In this document: one piece after another, positions 1 to 10,495 of the stretch
Layout of the letters: each line of letters begins with the position of its first letter
Position numbering within the stretch: position 1 is the stretch's first letter
From: Tritrichomonas musculus
Taxonomy: Eukaryota > Parabasalia > Tritrichomonadida > Tritrichomonadidae
DNA length: 64,000 nt
Assembly (NCBI GenBank): GCA_039105265.1
Contig: JAPFFF010000030.1
Location: 744,001-808,000, forward strand
Reading direction: 5' to 3'
The notes under the pieces: generated by a model
The model's input: only the letters and a program-made list of their open reading frames with translations
Databases searched by the model: none
What the model was told of the DNA's origin: nothing
Position numbers and translations under genes: made by a program

Positions 1-237
1 AATCATTTTATTGCATTTTTTATACATTTGGATTGATATTGTTATATAATATATGAAAGATACTACTACCAATTAAATAAATATTTTGTTTTTTGTATTT
101 CCATTGAGTATTAAGCATGAATGTTTTTATTTCTAAACGTTTTATTGAAAATATTTACATCTTTTAAAAAGTTAGGAAATTATTTTATTTTATTTCAAAA
201 ATTGAGAAAAAGCATTCAATAATATAAATAATTCTAA

Positions 238-2354
238 ATGCAAAAGCAAATAGATGAATATAAGCTTTCACCGAAAAACGAACTAATTTTACAAGACCGA
301 ATGCATCAAGTTGATGAGTTAGAAAGGAATATTGAAGAAACGCGGCAAGTTTTTGCCAAATATATCGAAAGTGGAAATGAAATGTGCCAAAACGTAAACA
401 AACTTGTAAAAAACTTCGAAAATCTTATAGGCCCAGACAAATCTTTAAGTCCGGTAATTAATATTCTTACAAAATTTGCGACTTTAATGACAGATCATTA
501 CAAATTAGTTCAAGAATCAATTATTGATAAAATTGATATGTTTACAAACAGCGATATAAGACAAGCGGAAGAAGATGGAAAAGCTGCAAATAAAGAATAT
601 TCGTCATATTCAAAACTTTTAGATTCTTATGTATCAGTTCCAACGAAAAAGCGTTCTCAAAATAACGAATTTCATGATTTACAAGCCAAATTACTCGCAC
701 AAAATTGGATGGCCATCAAAAGCAATTTTTCATTTTCGAGAAGTCTTGGATTAATTGAACGAAAACGAGTTCTTGAAATGACATCATATGTATGTTTTTT
801 TTAAGATATAAATACAAGAATATATTTTGTGATTAATATTACAAAATATATTTTCATTTTAAAAAAATAATCAACATCATAAGAAAAATTGAATGGTTTA
901 TTTTTTATGATGTTTTTTTTTTTTATGTATTTATATTTTTTAATTATATATATAAATCTAACACTTAGTTTATTTTATTTGCCAATCGTTTAGGTCAATC
1001 ATTTGAGCAATGTGCCCAAGTTTATGAAAAGTCGAAAGATAGCTTCAACATCATCCAGCAGGCGCTTCCGTCCACTGTTGATGAGCTATCGGACTACAAG
1101 ATTCGCACGACGCGACTAGAGCTTTCCCTTCAAAAGTTTTTCTATCTCTATTTCAAGTCCTTCAATGAGTCGACCGTTTACGCGTCCTGCAATGACCTCA
1201 CCTATGAAGGCTTCCTGTGGCTGAAGAAGCCCAAATTCAAAAAGTGGGACAAACGATATTGTATACTAAAATACGGTTTATTTTCGGTTTTTAAGAGTAG
1301 TACGAAACCTGCCAAAACGTACAAACTTTTGTGTTCAACCGTCAAGCCGATAGAAGATTCAGAGCGTCCCTCGTGCTTCACCCTTATTTCGACCGAGTAC
1401 AAGTTCGTCTTCCAGGCGCTGACGAGCTACGATCGCGACAAGTGGATCAACATCATACAGAACAACATCGAGTGGCTTCTCGCGCGCTCCAGTCCGACGA
1501 AGAGTTCGACCACAATGAACAACGACGATGACTTTGCTAACAATCTTTTGTTGGCACGGAACACGTCGACAATCATGAACATCTGCTCGTCAATGCCGAC
1601 AAACGCAATCTGCGCGGACTGTGGCGCCAAGGCTCCGACGTGGGTGTGCATTAACTGGACGACTGTTATTTGCATTCAATGCAGCGGTGTTCACCGATAT
1701 CTGACAACGTCGGTTTCAAAAGTGAGGTCAACGACACTTGATGACATTGACGATACGACGATAGAGCTATTCAAAATCATCGGAAACCTTCACGCTAACA
1801 AAATTCTCGAAGAAAATCTGGGAAGGTCAAATGAAGGTGAAAATCAGGCGGTTACCAAAATTGGTCCTGATGCATCCAAGGAAAGCAGATGCTACTTCAT
1901 TACTCAGAAATACAAGAATCTGGCGTTCGTAAAGAAGGTTTCAATCGACGTTGAAAACGCAATTCGTTCAAATGATATCATTTCGGTTTATAGGTCAATT
2001 TGTACTGGTCAAATTCACCAGGTTCCGTTTGCATTGCATTTGGCAGCTTTGTCTGGTTTCCACCTCATTTGCAGACTGATCGTGCTGAACATGGAGGACC
2101 CGAATTCTGCTATCGACGGTTGGAACGCCCTATCGTACGCTGCTTACTACGGAAGAGTGAAGGCGGCACAGACACTCCTCAGCTCGGGATGCTCGCCGGA
2201 CAGCGCAAAGCCTGAGGCAAACCCTTACAGAATCGCTATTTTGAAGAAAGATGACGAAATGGCCGCCTTGTTCTTCCCTTTCTGGAACAAGGACTTGCAG
2301 GTAACTGGACAGCTCGAAGAGCCTCCTCTCAAATTTGAAACAAATCAAATTTAA
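238..2354 (+). CDS. BAR-PH-ArfGAP-ankyrin protein (ACAP-like Arf GTPase-activating protein), two exons
   Basis: Joining exon 238..789 to exon 969..2354 gives about 645 residues in one frame. Order: a helical BAR-like region (about 1-240) for membrane curvature, a PH domain (about 262-355, with YEGFLWLKKPKFKKWDKRY), an ArfGAP zinc finger, and ankyrin-type repeats (about 534-615). The zinc finger reads C-x2-C-x16-C-x2-C from C399, followed by GVHR with the catalytic arginine near 427. This is the ACAP/centaurin-beta architecture. By family knowledge it stimulates GTP hydrolysis on Arf at membranes during vesicle traffic. Unspliced, the message would stop at 804 and give only the BAR region. Exon 2 is visibly richer in G+C than exon 1. 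The start at 238 is the first ATG of the open frame, and the BAR region begins at once. Domain calls are strong; the splice is inferred from signals and frame. Confidence 0.9.
790..968 (+). other. Spliceosomal intron, 179 nt, phase 0
   Basis: The donor GTATGT starts at 790, directly after a complete codon. The acceptor region carries TCTAACACTTAG at 957-968, which differs at three positions from the trichomonad branch-point/3' element ACTAACACACAG. Removing 790..968 joins two open frames in phase and restores the BAR-to-PH continuity. A competing AG at 992-993 gives the wrong frame. The length is within the known range of long trichomonad introns. Confidence 0.85.
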
Positions 2355-2649
2355 TAAAATATTAACAAATATATAAAAATAATTTTTTTTTTATTCTTTT
2401 TGTTTTAGAGTCATCTAAAAAAATAGCTGGGGTTTTAGGAAACTCATTCAAAAAATAATTTCTGAAAATTTTATCTTTTTATTTGAATTAGTTCAAATTC
2501 AAAAAGTTTAATAACCTGAATTATTAAAATTATTTTTTGTATGAATATTATATCTATTTTTATCTAAATTAATTCAAATCATGCTTCAGAAAAAAATTTT
2601 TTATTTAAAAATAAAATTAAATGAAGTTATAGACTTAATTATTTATTAT

Positions 2650-3953
2650 TTAGACCAATGGTTGAGTTATCAGAGGCTTTGGATCAAATTGGCCATTCTT
2701 CTTATTTGCGTTATCGATTAATCTCCGTGTAGTTCTCTTTTTCTTCACAAGCAACACAACAAGGATTAAATCGCCTACAAAACTGGCACAATTGTAGAAC
2801 GCAAAGTTTGCAATCTGTAAATGCATATTCATCAATCAATTCAACTGTTTTTGGAAGATTTAAAGAACCAGTAAAACCAGAACATTTATAAAAAGCAGCC
2901 GTGTGAATTGACTGAAGATTATTATGAAGGATTAAAGAACCTTTAAATCCATTGCAATTCTTAAAGGCTGCCTCTTCAATAGTTTTAACAGGGCCTGAAA
3001 AAGTTAAACTTCCATTGAATCCATAACAATTTTCAAAGGCCGATTCACAAATTGTCTGAACGGGCTCTGGAATGACCAAATTTCCATTGAGTCCGCTACA
3101 ATTATAAAACAAGAAAGGCTCAATAGAAGTCAAATGAACAGGTACAATCAAAGATCCAGTGAATCCATGGCAATTATAGAAGGCATAAGAGCCGATAGAA
3201 GTAGTCAAATTAAACATTTTCAAAGGACCTTTAAATCCATAACAATTGTAGAAAGCCAAATCACCAATTGATTTGACTGAATTAGTATAAATCAATTCAG
3301 TAAATCCATGACAATTATAGAATGCATAAGGCTGAATTGAATTAATATTAGTATCTATGCTCAATGTGCCAGTTAAATTTAAATTACCTGTGAATCCAGA
3401 ACAATTGTAAAATGCATATGGACCTATTTCTGTGGTTGCATTATATGAATCCATAACAGTTATAGAATGCATATTGCGATATAGATTAATTAGAATTTCT
3501 ATTGAAGATTTTGTGGTAAAGTTAAAGTTCCAGAAAAACCATAACAATTATAAAAAGCATATTTTTCAATGCCTCGAATTGAATTCATCATTTTTATCGT
3601 TCCTTTAAATCCATAACAGTTTCTAAATGATGATTCGCCAACACTTGTCACAGAGTTATTAAAGATTAAATCACCAGAAAGGAATATTCATTAATTGTTG
3701 TGACCGGTCTAGGTATTGTTAACAAGCCTGAAAAACTATGACAGTTTTCAAACGCATGTTGCTCAATAAGAGTCATGTTGTTAGGAAGAATTAACTGACC
3801 AGACAAACTCGTACAATTGAAGAAACAATACATATCAATTGAATAGACAGAATCCGGAATAATTAAAGAACCATCAAAGCCTTGACTGCCATAAAAAACA
3901 GAAATAGCAAGAGTACGAACACGGTTCGGTATCTTTAAAAGAGTAATATGCAT
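2650..3953 (-). pseudogene. Decayed BspA-like leucine-rich-repeat (LRR_5 / TpLRR) surface protein gene
   Basis: Reading leftward from 3953, repeats of about 24 residues recur with the pattern I..yAFyNC.GFtGsL.lP..v.s. At least a dozen units are seen, as in BspA-like proteins of trichomonads and oral bacteria, which are linked to surface adhesion. The frame breaks several times: near 3666, where part of a repeat is missing; near 3547; near 3440, where a good unit ISQYAFYNCYGF sits out of frame; and near 2820, where half a unit is lost. A stop codon lies immediately upstream of the 3953 ATG. No signal peptide, membrane anchor or clean C-terminus is visible. Breaks inside repeats without long base runs point to true decay rather than reading error. 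Confidence 0.85.
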
Positions 3954-4534
3954 TCAATCTTAATAATACTAACCATCAACTTTTGCTGCAAAATTTATTA
4001 AATAATTTGCAAATGATTTTTTCTTTGCAGGGATTATTATCTATTTCTTAATTATCCATTCGTAACCTCCCTATAGCAAACAAATATCGGCAGCTTTTCA
4101 TTACGTATTTATCATTAATTATCGATTATCGATTTTGTCGTTATTATCTTTTATGAGCTGATAATTCTCACTATTGATCAACAGCCATGTTCCAATAATA
4201 TACTCTTTACAATAAATGTATAATACAATATTTTTTTATTGAAATAATATATTGATTTTAATTTCAAACTTTTTTATTATGTTTTATATTGATTATATAA
4301 TAAATCAAAATATACATATAAAATAATGTCATATTTCATAGAAATCTGATTTATAATTTGTTTTTAAAAAAGAAAATTGCAGTTTTTTATCCTGATGTTA
4401 TGAAACAATTATAAATAGAAAAAGTGGTGAATATGAATTTTTTTCATTCAATTTAAAATTTTATTCTTCAATATCTTATCAAATTTCAATGAACAATTGA
4501 GGCGTAAAGACGTTTGTACTCAAAACATTTAATA
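3954..4534. other. Intergenic, AT-rich, nothing recognised
   Basis: Between the LRR relic and the coiled-coil gene. No coding pattern or RNA gene was seen on either strand. A short run of ATCGATTATCGAT-like sequence occurs near 4115-4135. Confidence 0.5.
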
Positions 4535-4993
4535 ATGAACTTTGGAGAAGATAACGCATGCATAACTATTTCTGACTTAAAAAAGATCATTACTGAAATA
4601 GAAGATCAAGATGATACATTAATTCATGAAAATGATTTATCTTTAAAAGATTCAATTAAACAAAAATTAACACAAATGGAGCAAACACAGCAAATGCAAG
4701 AATTGACTATCAAATCAATCAGTGAATCAATTGAACAAATAAAAAAACAGCAAGATCAATTCTCCAAATTAATGAGTGAATCATTAAAACAGTTAAAGAA
4801 AAACCAGCGTTTACTGAAAAAATCAATGAATAAGTATAATGACAGCCCAACAAAAGATTCAATCAATAAAATTGAACAGCAGCATGGGACCTATAGGATT
4901 CAATTAGAAAAATTGAAGGATCAAAATGACCAAGAGCATTTCAAATTCATTTCAATCTGCGATGATTTTAAAAATATATCTACTAAAATGTGA
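4535..4993 (+). CDS. Small coiled-coil protein, function unknown
   Basis: A 152-residue acidic/lysine-rich protein starting MNFGEDNACITISDLKK. The open frame reaches back to 4514, but that codon is TTG; the first ATG is at 4535 and is chosen here. Residues about 20-100 and 115-145 are rich in K, E, Q, L and I with heptad spacing, so a long coiled coil is likely. There is no signal peptide, membrane segment or catalytic motif. Trichomonads have many such short coiled-coil proteins, and I cannot assign this one to a family. It stops with TGA close to A/T-rich sequence, as usual for short trichomonad 3' ends. Confidence 0.6.
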   Translation: MNFGEDNACITISDLKKIITEIEDQDDTLIHENDLSLKDSIKQKLTQMEQTQQMQELTIKSISESIEQIKKQQDQFSKLMSESLKQLKKNQRLLKKSMNKYNDSPTKDSINKIEQQHGTYRIQLEKLKDQNDQEHFKFISICDDFKNISTKM

Positions 4994-5232
4994 AAAATTT
5001 AAAAAAAAAATTTTTATATATAATAAATATATATCTTTTTTTTCCCCTCACAGTAAATATATATTGTTTTTTGCTTCTAATAAAAATATTTGCTTTCTGA
5101 TTAGAAAATAATAGTAATTGATTAAGTTAAAAGAATACTTAAAAAGACAAATTTTTTTGTCATATTAAAAGGTCAAATTTTGGCGAATTTAAAGAAACTA
5201 TTTAAAAGTTATAGTTTACTGTAAGATATCTT

Positions 5233-8200
5233 TCAGATAAGTTTGCTTGACAACTTTGAAGTAGTCGTTTCAAGTTGTCTGTAAGAACCACAACAATTCA
5301 AATATCCACGCTTTGTAATGAAAACGAAAACGACAACTGCAACCACAGCGACCATCAGGCCAGCAACAACGCCAATTATAATGGCTTTCTTTTTATTTTT
5401 CTTTTCATTATTTCCATCATCAGAATCGTCACCACCACTGGATTCCGCGCTGTAAACAGAATAGGAATCAAATTCAGAGTAAAAAGAAGGACTGTCTGAA
5501 TCAACAACACTAGAAATTTGTGTTGATTCAATTTCACTTGAAATTTGAATTGATTCAATTTCACTTGAAATTTGTGTTGATTCAATTTCACTGGAAATTT
5601 GAGTTGATTCAATTTCACTTGAAATTTGTGTTGATTCAATTTCACTTGAAATTTGTGTTGATTCAATTTCACTGGAAATTTGAGTTGATTCAATTTCACT
5701 TGAAATTTGTGTTGATTCAATTTCACTGGAAATTTGACTTGTTTCACCATCTCCATCATCTTCAACTGTCACTTCGATCGTATATTCTGCTGCTCGATCA
5801 TTGTTATTGAAGATAGCGACACAAATTTCGTTTGATCCGAATTGAATATTGATTTTCTTTTCATCGCCCGACGTTTCGTTTCCAGTCTGGCCGTTTACTT
5901 CATATTCTGCTAGTATCAAGTGGCATTTAGGACTGACCCAAACAGTTGCATCTCTTCCTGGTGTTTTTGATCTTGAGACAACCGATGTTATGTTTCCTTT
6001 TCCATGAAACATAACTCGTTTGATGAGCAGCGATCCGACAGACACAGTATTTACATTATCATTGCTTGTCTCGATTTTTGCTTGACATATTGGGCCAACG
6101 GCCTGACTTTCGTCGCAGAGACAATTTCCTGGGTGAGATGGATCACATTTATCACAAAGGCATTCTTTTGAATCCTCAAATTCTAAATAACCGTTTTTAA
6201 TTGGTCCAGATGCAACGAGTGAAAAATCTTGTCTATATTCAGGCGAATATTTTGTGTCAATGAAAACACTTGCGAAAACATGAATTTTATATTCACCATC
6301 TTCTAGCTCGTCTTCATTAATGATCACTTTTTCATTCGTTGATGCATGCTGCGAATCGTTGTTTTCAAGATGATCGCCGAGATACATTTTCTTGCTTGGC
6401 GATGTCACAACTAAATCAAGATCATGAGTGATTGGAATCATTGAGTCTTGTTGAAGAAGAGGATCCAAGTATGAAAGAGTAATTTGAAGCTTTTTATTTA
6501 TGCTTTTGTTAACTGAAATGCATGTTACAACATGACCATTTGCTACAACTGAAAATTTATTTTTCATTGATTCTTCTTGTCGTGTTATTGCAACACCAAA
6601 ATCATTCTCGACAGGAAGAATTGTTGATAAATCAACAACACCGTGGCCATATACAATATCTGGTATTTTTGAGTCATATGGATGACGACATGAATTTATA
6701 ATCAAGGCTCGATTTGTTGCTCCATTTATGTAGACTTTATCAATCCAGTTTCCACTCCTGAAATATTGATGAATTAGTGCAGCTGAACCAGCAACATTTG
6801 GCGTTGCCATTGATGTTCCATCCATCATTCTGAAATCGCCGTCATAGTTCTCAAGGCATCCGTGAGCTTGTTGACTCTTTGCATTTGATTTAGCACTTAT
6901 AACTTGAGTCCCAATTGCGACAACATCTGGCTTTAATATGCCATAATGAGCTGGACCAGTAGATGAATAACTCGCATGTCTAACAGTGTGAGTTTCATTC
7001 ATTGAAAATCTAGGCAATGTTGTTATTTTTGTTCCTTTTCCAGACAATATTTTTTCAACTGCTGTTTTATTTGTAGTTAAATAAACTTGTGAAGTCACAG
7101 AGTAATTACATTCATAAATCCATTCTGATTCTTGTTCACCATAAAGAATTATGAATCGTGAAATATTCATTAAATTACATTGATTACCTTTTGACATGTC
7201 AATTGCTAAAAATTTTGAATTACTGCCTTCTTTTCCTATCGTTCCTTCAACGTACAAATAAGAAGTTTTAGAAAATCGTTGTGCAATGAAAAGTTCTTGC
7301 ATATCTTCTTTCCTAACAAATGCATAACTTGGATTATTATAAAAATCATCAATTGCACCAACGGTTAAAACTTCCTTTGAACCTTGGGGATCGCCAATGC
7401 TAAAGTTGCCTTTGTTACTGTATTCGTTTCCTGCAGCGAAAACAAGAACAACTTGTGGATTACTAACAGCAACACGGCCATAATTATAATTGTAACTCGG
7501 ACTATATTTACTCAAACCCCAGCTGTTTGTTGATACATTTGAGTTGTACCTTACGAGCAACGATTGAAGTTCGCGTGCTGTAACTGCATTGAAATAACCG
7601 GCATAAACCAACTTTGCTTCTGGAGCGCAACCGTTGAAATAACTAATGTTCTCTACATCAACGTCACAAATGCTCTTTCCTGCAGCTGTTGCTGATGTAT
7701 GCGTCCCATGTTCGTCCTCATACATTTCGTTAATTAAGTCATCCATCGTCCCGTCATAACCGTAATAAATGATTTTTCGATGATTCGGCATATGCGTGTT
7801 AACTTCAACTTTAACTTTGTCATCTCGAAACATTGAATGCATGAAGTCAATAGGTGTGTCTAAAACGGTTATCACTTCATCTTCGCCGTTTAAACCATGG
7901 TCGTTCATGTATCTATTCAAATAATAGTAACCACGATTGGGAAGACGTTTAAATTCATAATTGTTCTTTTGAATGTATCCTGAAATGATCGCATTATAGG
8001 CTACTGCTTTTGAAAAAGTGGAAACCGTTTTGACTTCACTGAGTTTTGTAAGAAATTTGATCACTTTTTTCTTTTTGTTTAAAAAGTCGTCATCATTTAA
8101 TTCCCCTCGTTCTATTCTAACAATAAATGTGTTACTAAGATCTTGGTTTTCTATTTTGTAGATGTCGTTATGCGTAGGTAGCTGATAGTTTGGGCATGTG

Positions 8201-8589
8201 GTAATAATTAAATAATTTGTATCTTCAATTGGGCAGTCATCTTCATAGAATTTATCTTCTGCTTCAATTTTTTTGATAAGAGAAATATCTGATATTAAAC
8301 TTATTTGTTGTGTAGATAAATATAAAGCATAGGTATTTTTCATTATTAAATCTTTTCCTTCGATACTCATCTTATCTCTTATTTCATTTAGATTGTCCGT
8401 TAGAAAATGAACATAATACCAGCTGAATTGATGTTCTTCTTCCGATGAAAAATTGTGTTTTTTGATTTCTTTTATTTGAATTAAGTAATTTTTCGTATTT
8501 ATAAGATCAAATTCTTTTTTTGTGCTCGTCAGTAGTCGAAAAGAACTAAGTTTACCGCAAATATGAATGAAAAATATCGCCAAAAGCAT
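5233..8589 (-). CDS. Subtilisin-like serine peptidase (S8), membrane-anchored
   Basis: An 1118-residue protein with all S8 active-site motifs: Asp244 in VLDTPIDF, His294 in DEHGTHTSA, oxyanion Asn388 in FAAGNEYS and Ser593 in GTSMATPNVAG. The roughly 200 residues between Asn and Ser include an inserted segment. The N-terminus MLLAIFFIHICG looks like a signal peptide. After the catalytic domain come a beta-rich region, a cysteine cluster (CLCDKCDPSHPGNCLCD), nine 9-residue repeats (ISSEIESTQ type), an acidic stretch, one membrane helix (AIIIGVVAGLMVAVVAVVVF) and a short tail. This predicts a type I cell-surface protease with a Ser/Thr-rich stalk, as in other trichomonad subtilisins, probably acting on host or own surface proteins. 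The frame is intact over 3.3 kb. Confidence 0.93.
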   Translation of the reverse strand: MLLAIFFIHICGKLSSFRLLTSTKKEFDLINTKNYLIQIKEIKKHNFSSEEEHQFSWYYVHFLTDNLNEIRDKMSIEGKDLIMKNTYALYLSTQQISLISDISLIKKIEAEDKFYEDDCPIEDTNYLIITTCPNYQLPTHNDIYKIENQDLSNTFIVRIERGELNDDDFLNKKKKVIKFLTKLSEVKTVSTFSKAVAYNAIISGYIQKNNYEFKRLPNRGYYYLNRYMNDHGLNGEDEVITVLDTPIDFMHSMFRDDKVKVEVNTHMPNHRKIIYYGYDGTMDDLINEMYEDEHGTHTSATAAGKSICDVDVENISYFNGCAPEAKLVYAGYFNAVTARELQSLLVRYNSNVSTNSWGLSKYSPSYNYNYGRVAVSNPQVVLVFAAGNEYSNKGNFSIGDPQGSKEVLTVGAIDDFYNNPSYAFVRKEDMQELFIAQRFSKTSYLYVEGTIGKEGSNSKFLAIDMSKGNQCNLMNISRFIILYGEQESEWIYECNYSVTSQVYLTTNKTAVEKILSGKGTKITTLPRFSMNETHTVRHASYSSTGPAHYGILKPDVVAIGTQVISAKSNAKSQQAHGCLENYDGDFRMMDGTSMATPNVAGSAALIHQYFRSGNWIDKVYINGATNRALIINSCRHPYDSKIPDIVYGHGVVDLSTILPVENDFGVAITRQEESMKNKFSVVANGHVVTCISVNKSINKKLQITLSYLDPLLQQDSMIPITHDLDLVVTSPSKKMYLGDHLENNDSQHASTNEKVIINEDELEDGEYKIHVFASVFIDTKYSPEYRQDFSLVASGPIKNGYLEFEDSKECLCDKCDPSHPGNCLCDESQAVGPICQAKIETSNDNVNTVSVGSLLIKRVMFHGKGNITSVVSRSKTPGRDATVWVSPKCHLILAEYEVNGQTGNETSGDEKKINIQFGSNEICVAIFNNNDRAAEYTIEVTVEDDGDGETSQISSEIESTQISSEIESTQISSEIESTQISSEIESTQISSEIESTQISSEIESTQISSEIESIQISSEIESTQISSVVDSDSPSFYSEFDSYSVYSAESSGGDDSDDGNNEKKNKKKAIIIGVVAGLMVAVVAVVVFVFITKRGYLNCCGSYRQLETTTSKLSSKLI
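5513..5737. repeat. 27-bp tandem repeat inside the subtilisin gene
   Basis: Just over eight 27-bp units encode the ISSEIESTQ-type repeat just outside the membrane anchor. The reverse strand and a second frame are also open, producing shadow frames that are not genes. The unit count probably varies between strains. Confidence 0.9.
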
Positions 8590-9430
8590 GATTTACTAAA
8601 TCTTTATTTAGAACAAACTGAAGTATTCAAAATGTAAAATAATTTTCACAATTTTATTTTTCAATTGATACTATATTCAATTCTAAATATTTTTAAAATT
8701 ACTAAATAACTTATTGAATATAATTTTTTTAAATATTATAAATCATGTATTACATTTTAAATTTTCCCTAAATTAATTAAATTGATTATAATTTAAATTT
8801 AATTGACTATTGGTTAATATATAATAGAATTATACGAAAAAATAGATTTTTGAAATATTGAATGTATTTTGAAAAATGGTTCGACATTATTTTGTCTATA
8901 TATTTATATATATATAATTTTTACGGACAAAATATATTTCATAATATATTATTAAATATATTCTTGATGTATATTAAAACATAAAGCCATTCACATGATA
9001 TGATTTTTATTCAAGTGTTGTAAGATATTAATAACAATTATATAATTATTTATATAACACTGACCAATTGATATTAATAACAATTATATAATTAATTATA
9101 TAGCACTGGCCAATTGATATTAATAACAATTATATAATTAATTTAAAAAAAAAAAAAAGATAGTTTACAAGAAGAAAAACAGAATTATTTCGGTTTGATT
9201 GAAAAGATAAACAAATACATGAATCTATTTGATGATTTCATAATCAAATCTGCTCATATGAATATTAATATTCATATTGCCAATAAAAATTGATTTATAA
9301 AACAATGCATACAATTAAATGTTATTAGTCCACTTTATAAAAGAACATAAACATGCATGCACGCACGCGAAAAAAAAATAAATTATTATAACGCCGAAAT
9401 ATTTTATTACATTTTTAAGCTTAATGCTAG
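8590..9430. other. Intergenic between subtilisin and phosphatase genes
   Basis: AT-rich with no coding pattern. It holds a short palindromic patch near 8888-8930 (ATTTTGTC ... GACAAAAT) and the 46-bp tandem repeat listed separately. Confidence 0.5.
9024..9142. repeat. 46-bp tandem repeat, about 2.6 copies
   Basis: Units start at 9024, 9070 and 9116, each beginning GATATTAATAACAATTATAT; the unit junctions carry CACTGACCAATT or CACTGGCCAATT. The period is exactly 46. Confidence 0.85.
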
Positions 9431-10480
9431 TTAATAACTTTCATTAATATCCAAAGGATAAGATAAACAATTGTTCACTTCTTCATGTTGAGAAATCTTC
9501 TTTATTTGGTGAACACTGACCAATTGTAGATTTTCAATATCATTTTCCTTCAAAATAACAGCAATTCCAGCTTTATTAGAAGTTTTCTTATAATCCATTG
9601 CACTAAAGACAGTTAAAATTCCTCCTTTTTGGCCAAATGGCCAATCATATCCATTAATTACGCTTTGATGACCTCGAATAACAAGTTTAAAGTTCATATT
9701 GGAAAGGAATTCATCAACAGCTTCTTTACCAAAAATTGATCCTCTTCCTCTTTTACTTACATTATATTTTGATGTAAAAATGTCAGGATCATTCCATAGC
9801 ATCTCAGCTTGTGCATTATCCTTATGTCCAAGCTGGCTACCAACTTTTTTCAATTTTAGTAATTCAGCACGATTTTTAACATATGATGTAATTCCACCAT
9901 GAACGCAAAAAATTGAATTATCCAAAATTGCGCATATTGGAAGTAATGTAAATGTATCTACGACCGCTTTGTAGAACAATAGACCTGTAAAACATATATC
10001 ATTTATATATGTTGTTTTAATTCGGTTGAAACATTCATTTCTGAATCCATATGAATCGCAAATTTTCCTAAATTCGTGATTTCCACGAATCAAATAAATA
10101 TCGTTTGGGTATAAACATTTTAATGAAAATAATAACATTAGAACTTCACAACTTTTGGTTCCTCTATCGACATAATCTCCTAAAAATAAATATCTTGTAG
10201 TGGGAGGATAACCTTTTTCTTTGAAAATATAAGCTAAAGTTTCCAAACTTCCATGAATATCACCAACAATAACAAAATCGAGTCCTTTTTTTTTCGTATT
10301 GATTTGAAGAACTGTTGGTTCCTCATCTAATATTGTTCTCACGTTGTAGATAATTTGAAAACATTTTGGAACATCTAAAGAGGATTCGGAACTCTCTGTC
10401 TTTTTTTGCTTGTCACATTCGGAAAGAATGTTCAAAATCATGTCATAGCACAAATCGCTACTATCAAAAGAATTGTCCAT
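9431..10480 (-). CDS. PPP-family (PP1-like) serine/threonine protein phosphatase
   Basis: A 349-residue protein with the complete PPP signature: GDIHG (73-77), GDYVDRG (101-107), RGNHE (132-136), CVHGG, LWNDPD and VIRGHQS. These are the metal-binding and catalytic residues that remove phosphate from Ser/Thr. Length and motif spacing match a single PP1-type catalytic domain with about 65 extra N-terminal residues. Trichomonads have a large expanded set of PP1-like enzymes, and a regulatory partner cannot be named. The ATG is at 10480, and a good initiator motif lies 13 nt before it. The frame is intact. It is probably cytosolic or nuclear. Confidence 0.93.
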   Translation of the reverse strand: MDNSFDSSDLCYDMILNILSECDKQKKTESSESSLDVPKCFQIIYNVRTILDEEPTVLQINTKKKGLDFVIVGDIHGSLETLAYIFKEKGYPPTTRYLFLGDYVDRGTKSCEVLMLLFSLKCLYPNDIYLIRGNHEFRKICDSYGFRNECFNRIKTTYINDICFTGLLFYKAVVDTFTLLPICAILDNSIFCVHGGITSYVKNRAELLKLKKVGSQLGHKDNAQAEMLWNDPDIFTSKYNVSKRGRGSIFGKEAVDEFLSNMNFKLVIRGHQSVINGYDWPFGQKGGILTVFSAMDYKKTSNKAGIAVILKENDIENLQLVSVHQIKKISQHEEVNNCLSYPLDINESY

Positions 10481-10481
10481 T

Positions 10482-10495
10482 TACGAAAATAATGA
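10482..10495 (-). promoter_or_regulatory. Initiator (Inr)-like promoter element of the 9.4-10.5 kb phosphatase gene
   Basis: On the minus strand TCATTATTTTCGTA fits the trichomonad Inr core TCAYTWTY exactly. The presumed +1 A is at 10493, giving a 5' leader of about 13 nt, typical of trichomonads. Transcription start is inferred, not shown. Confidence 0.6.

Noticed and set aside
969-993. Alternative 3' splice site at TTTAG (993) in the ArfGAP gene
   Set aside because: It puts exon 2 out of frame, whereas the site at 968 keeps the frame and fits the trichomonad element.
5376-5810. Open frames on both strands across the subtilisin stalk repeat
   Set aside because: Repeat units of 27 bp keep all frames open; the S8 protease frame explains the sequence.
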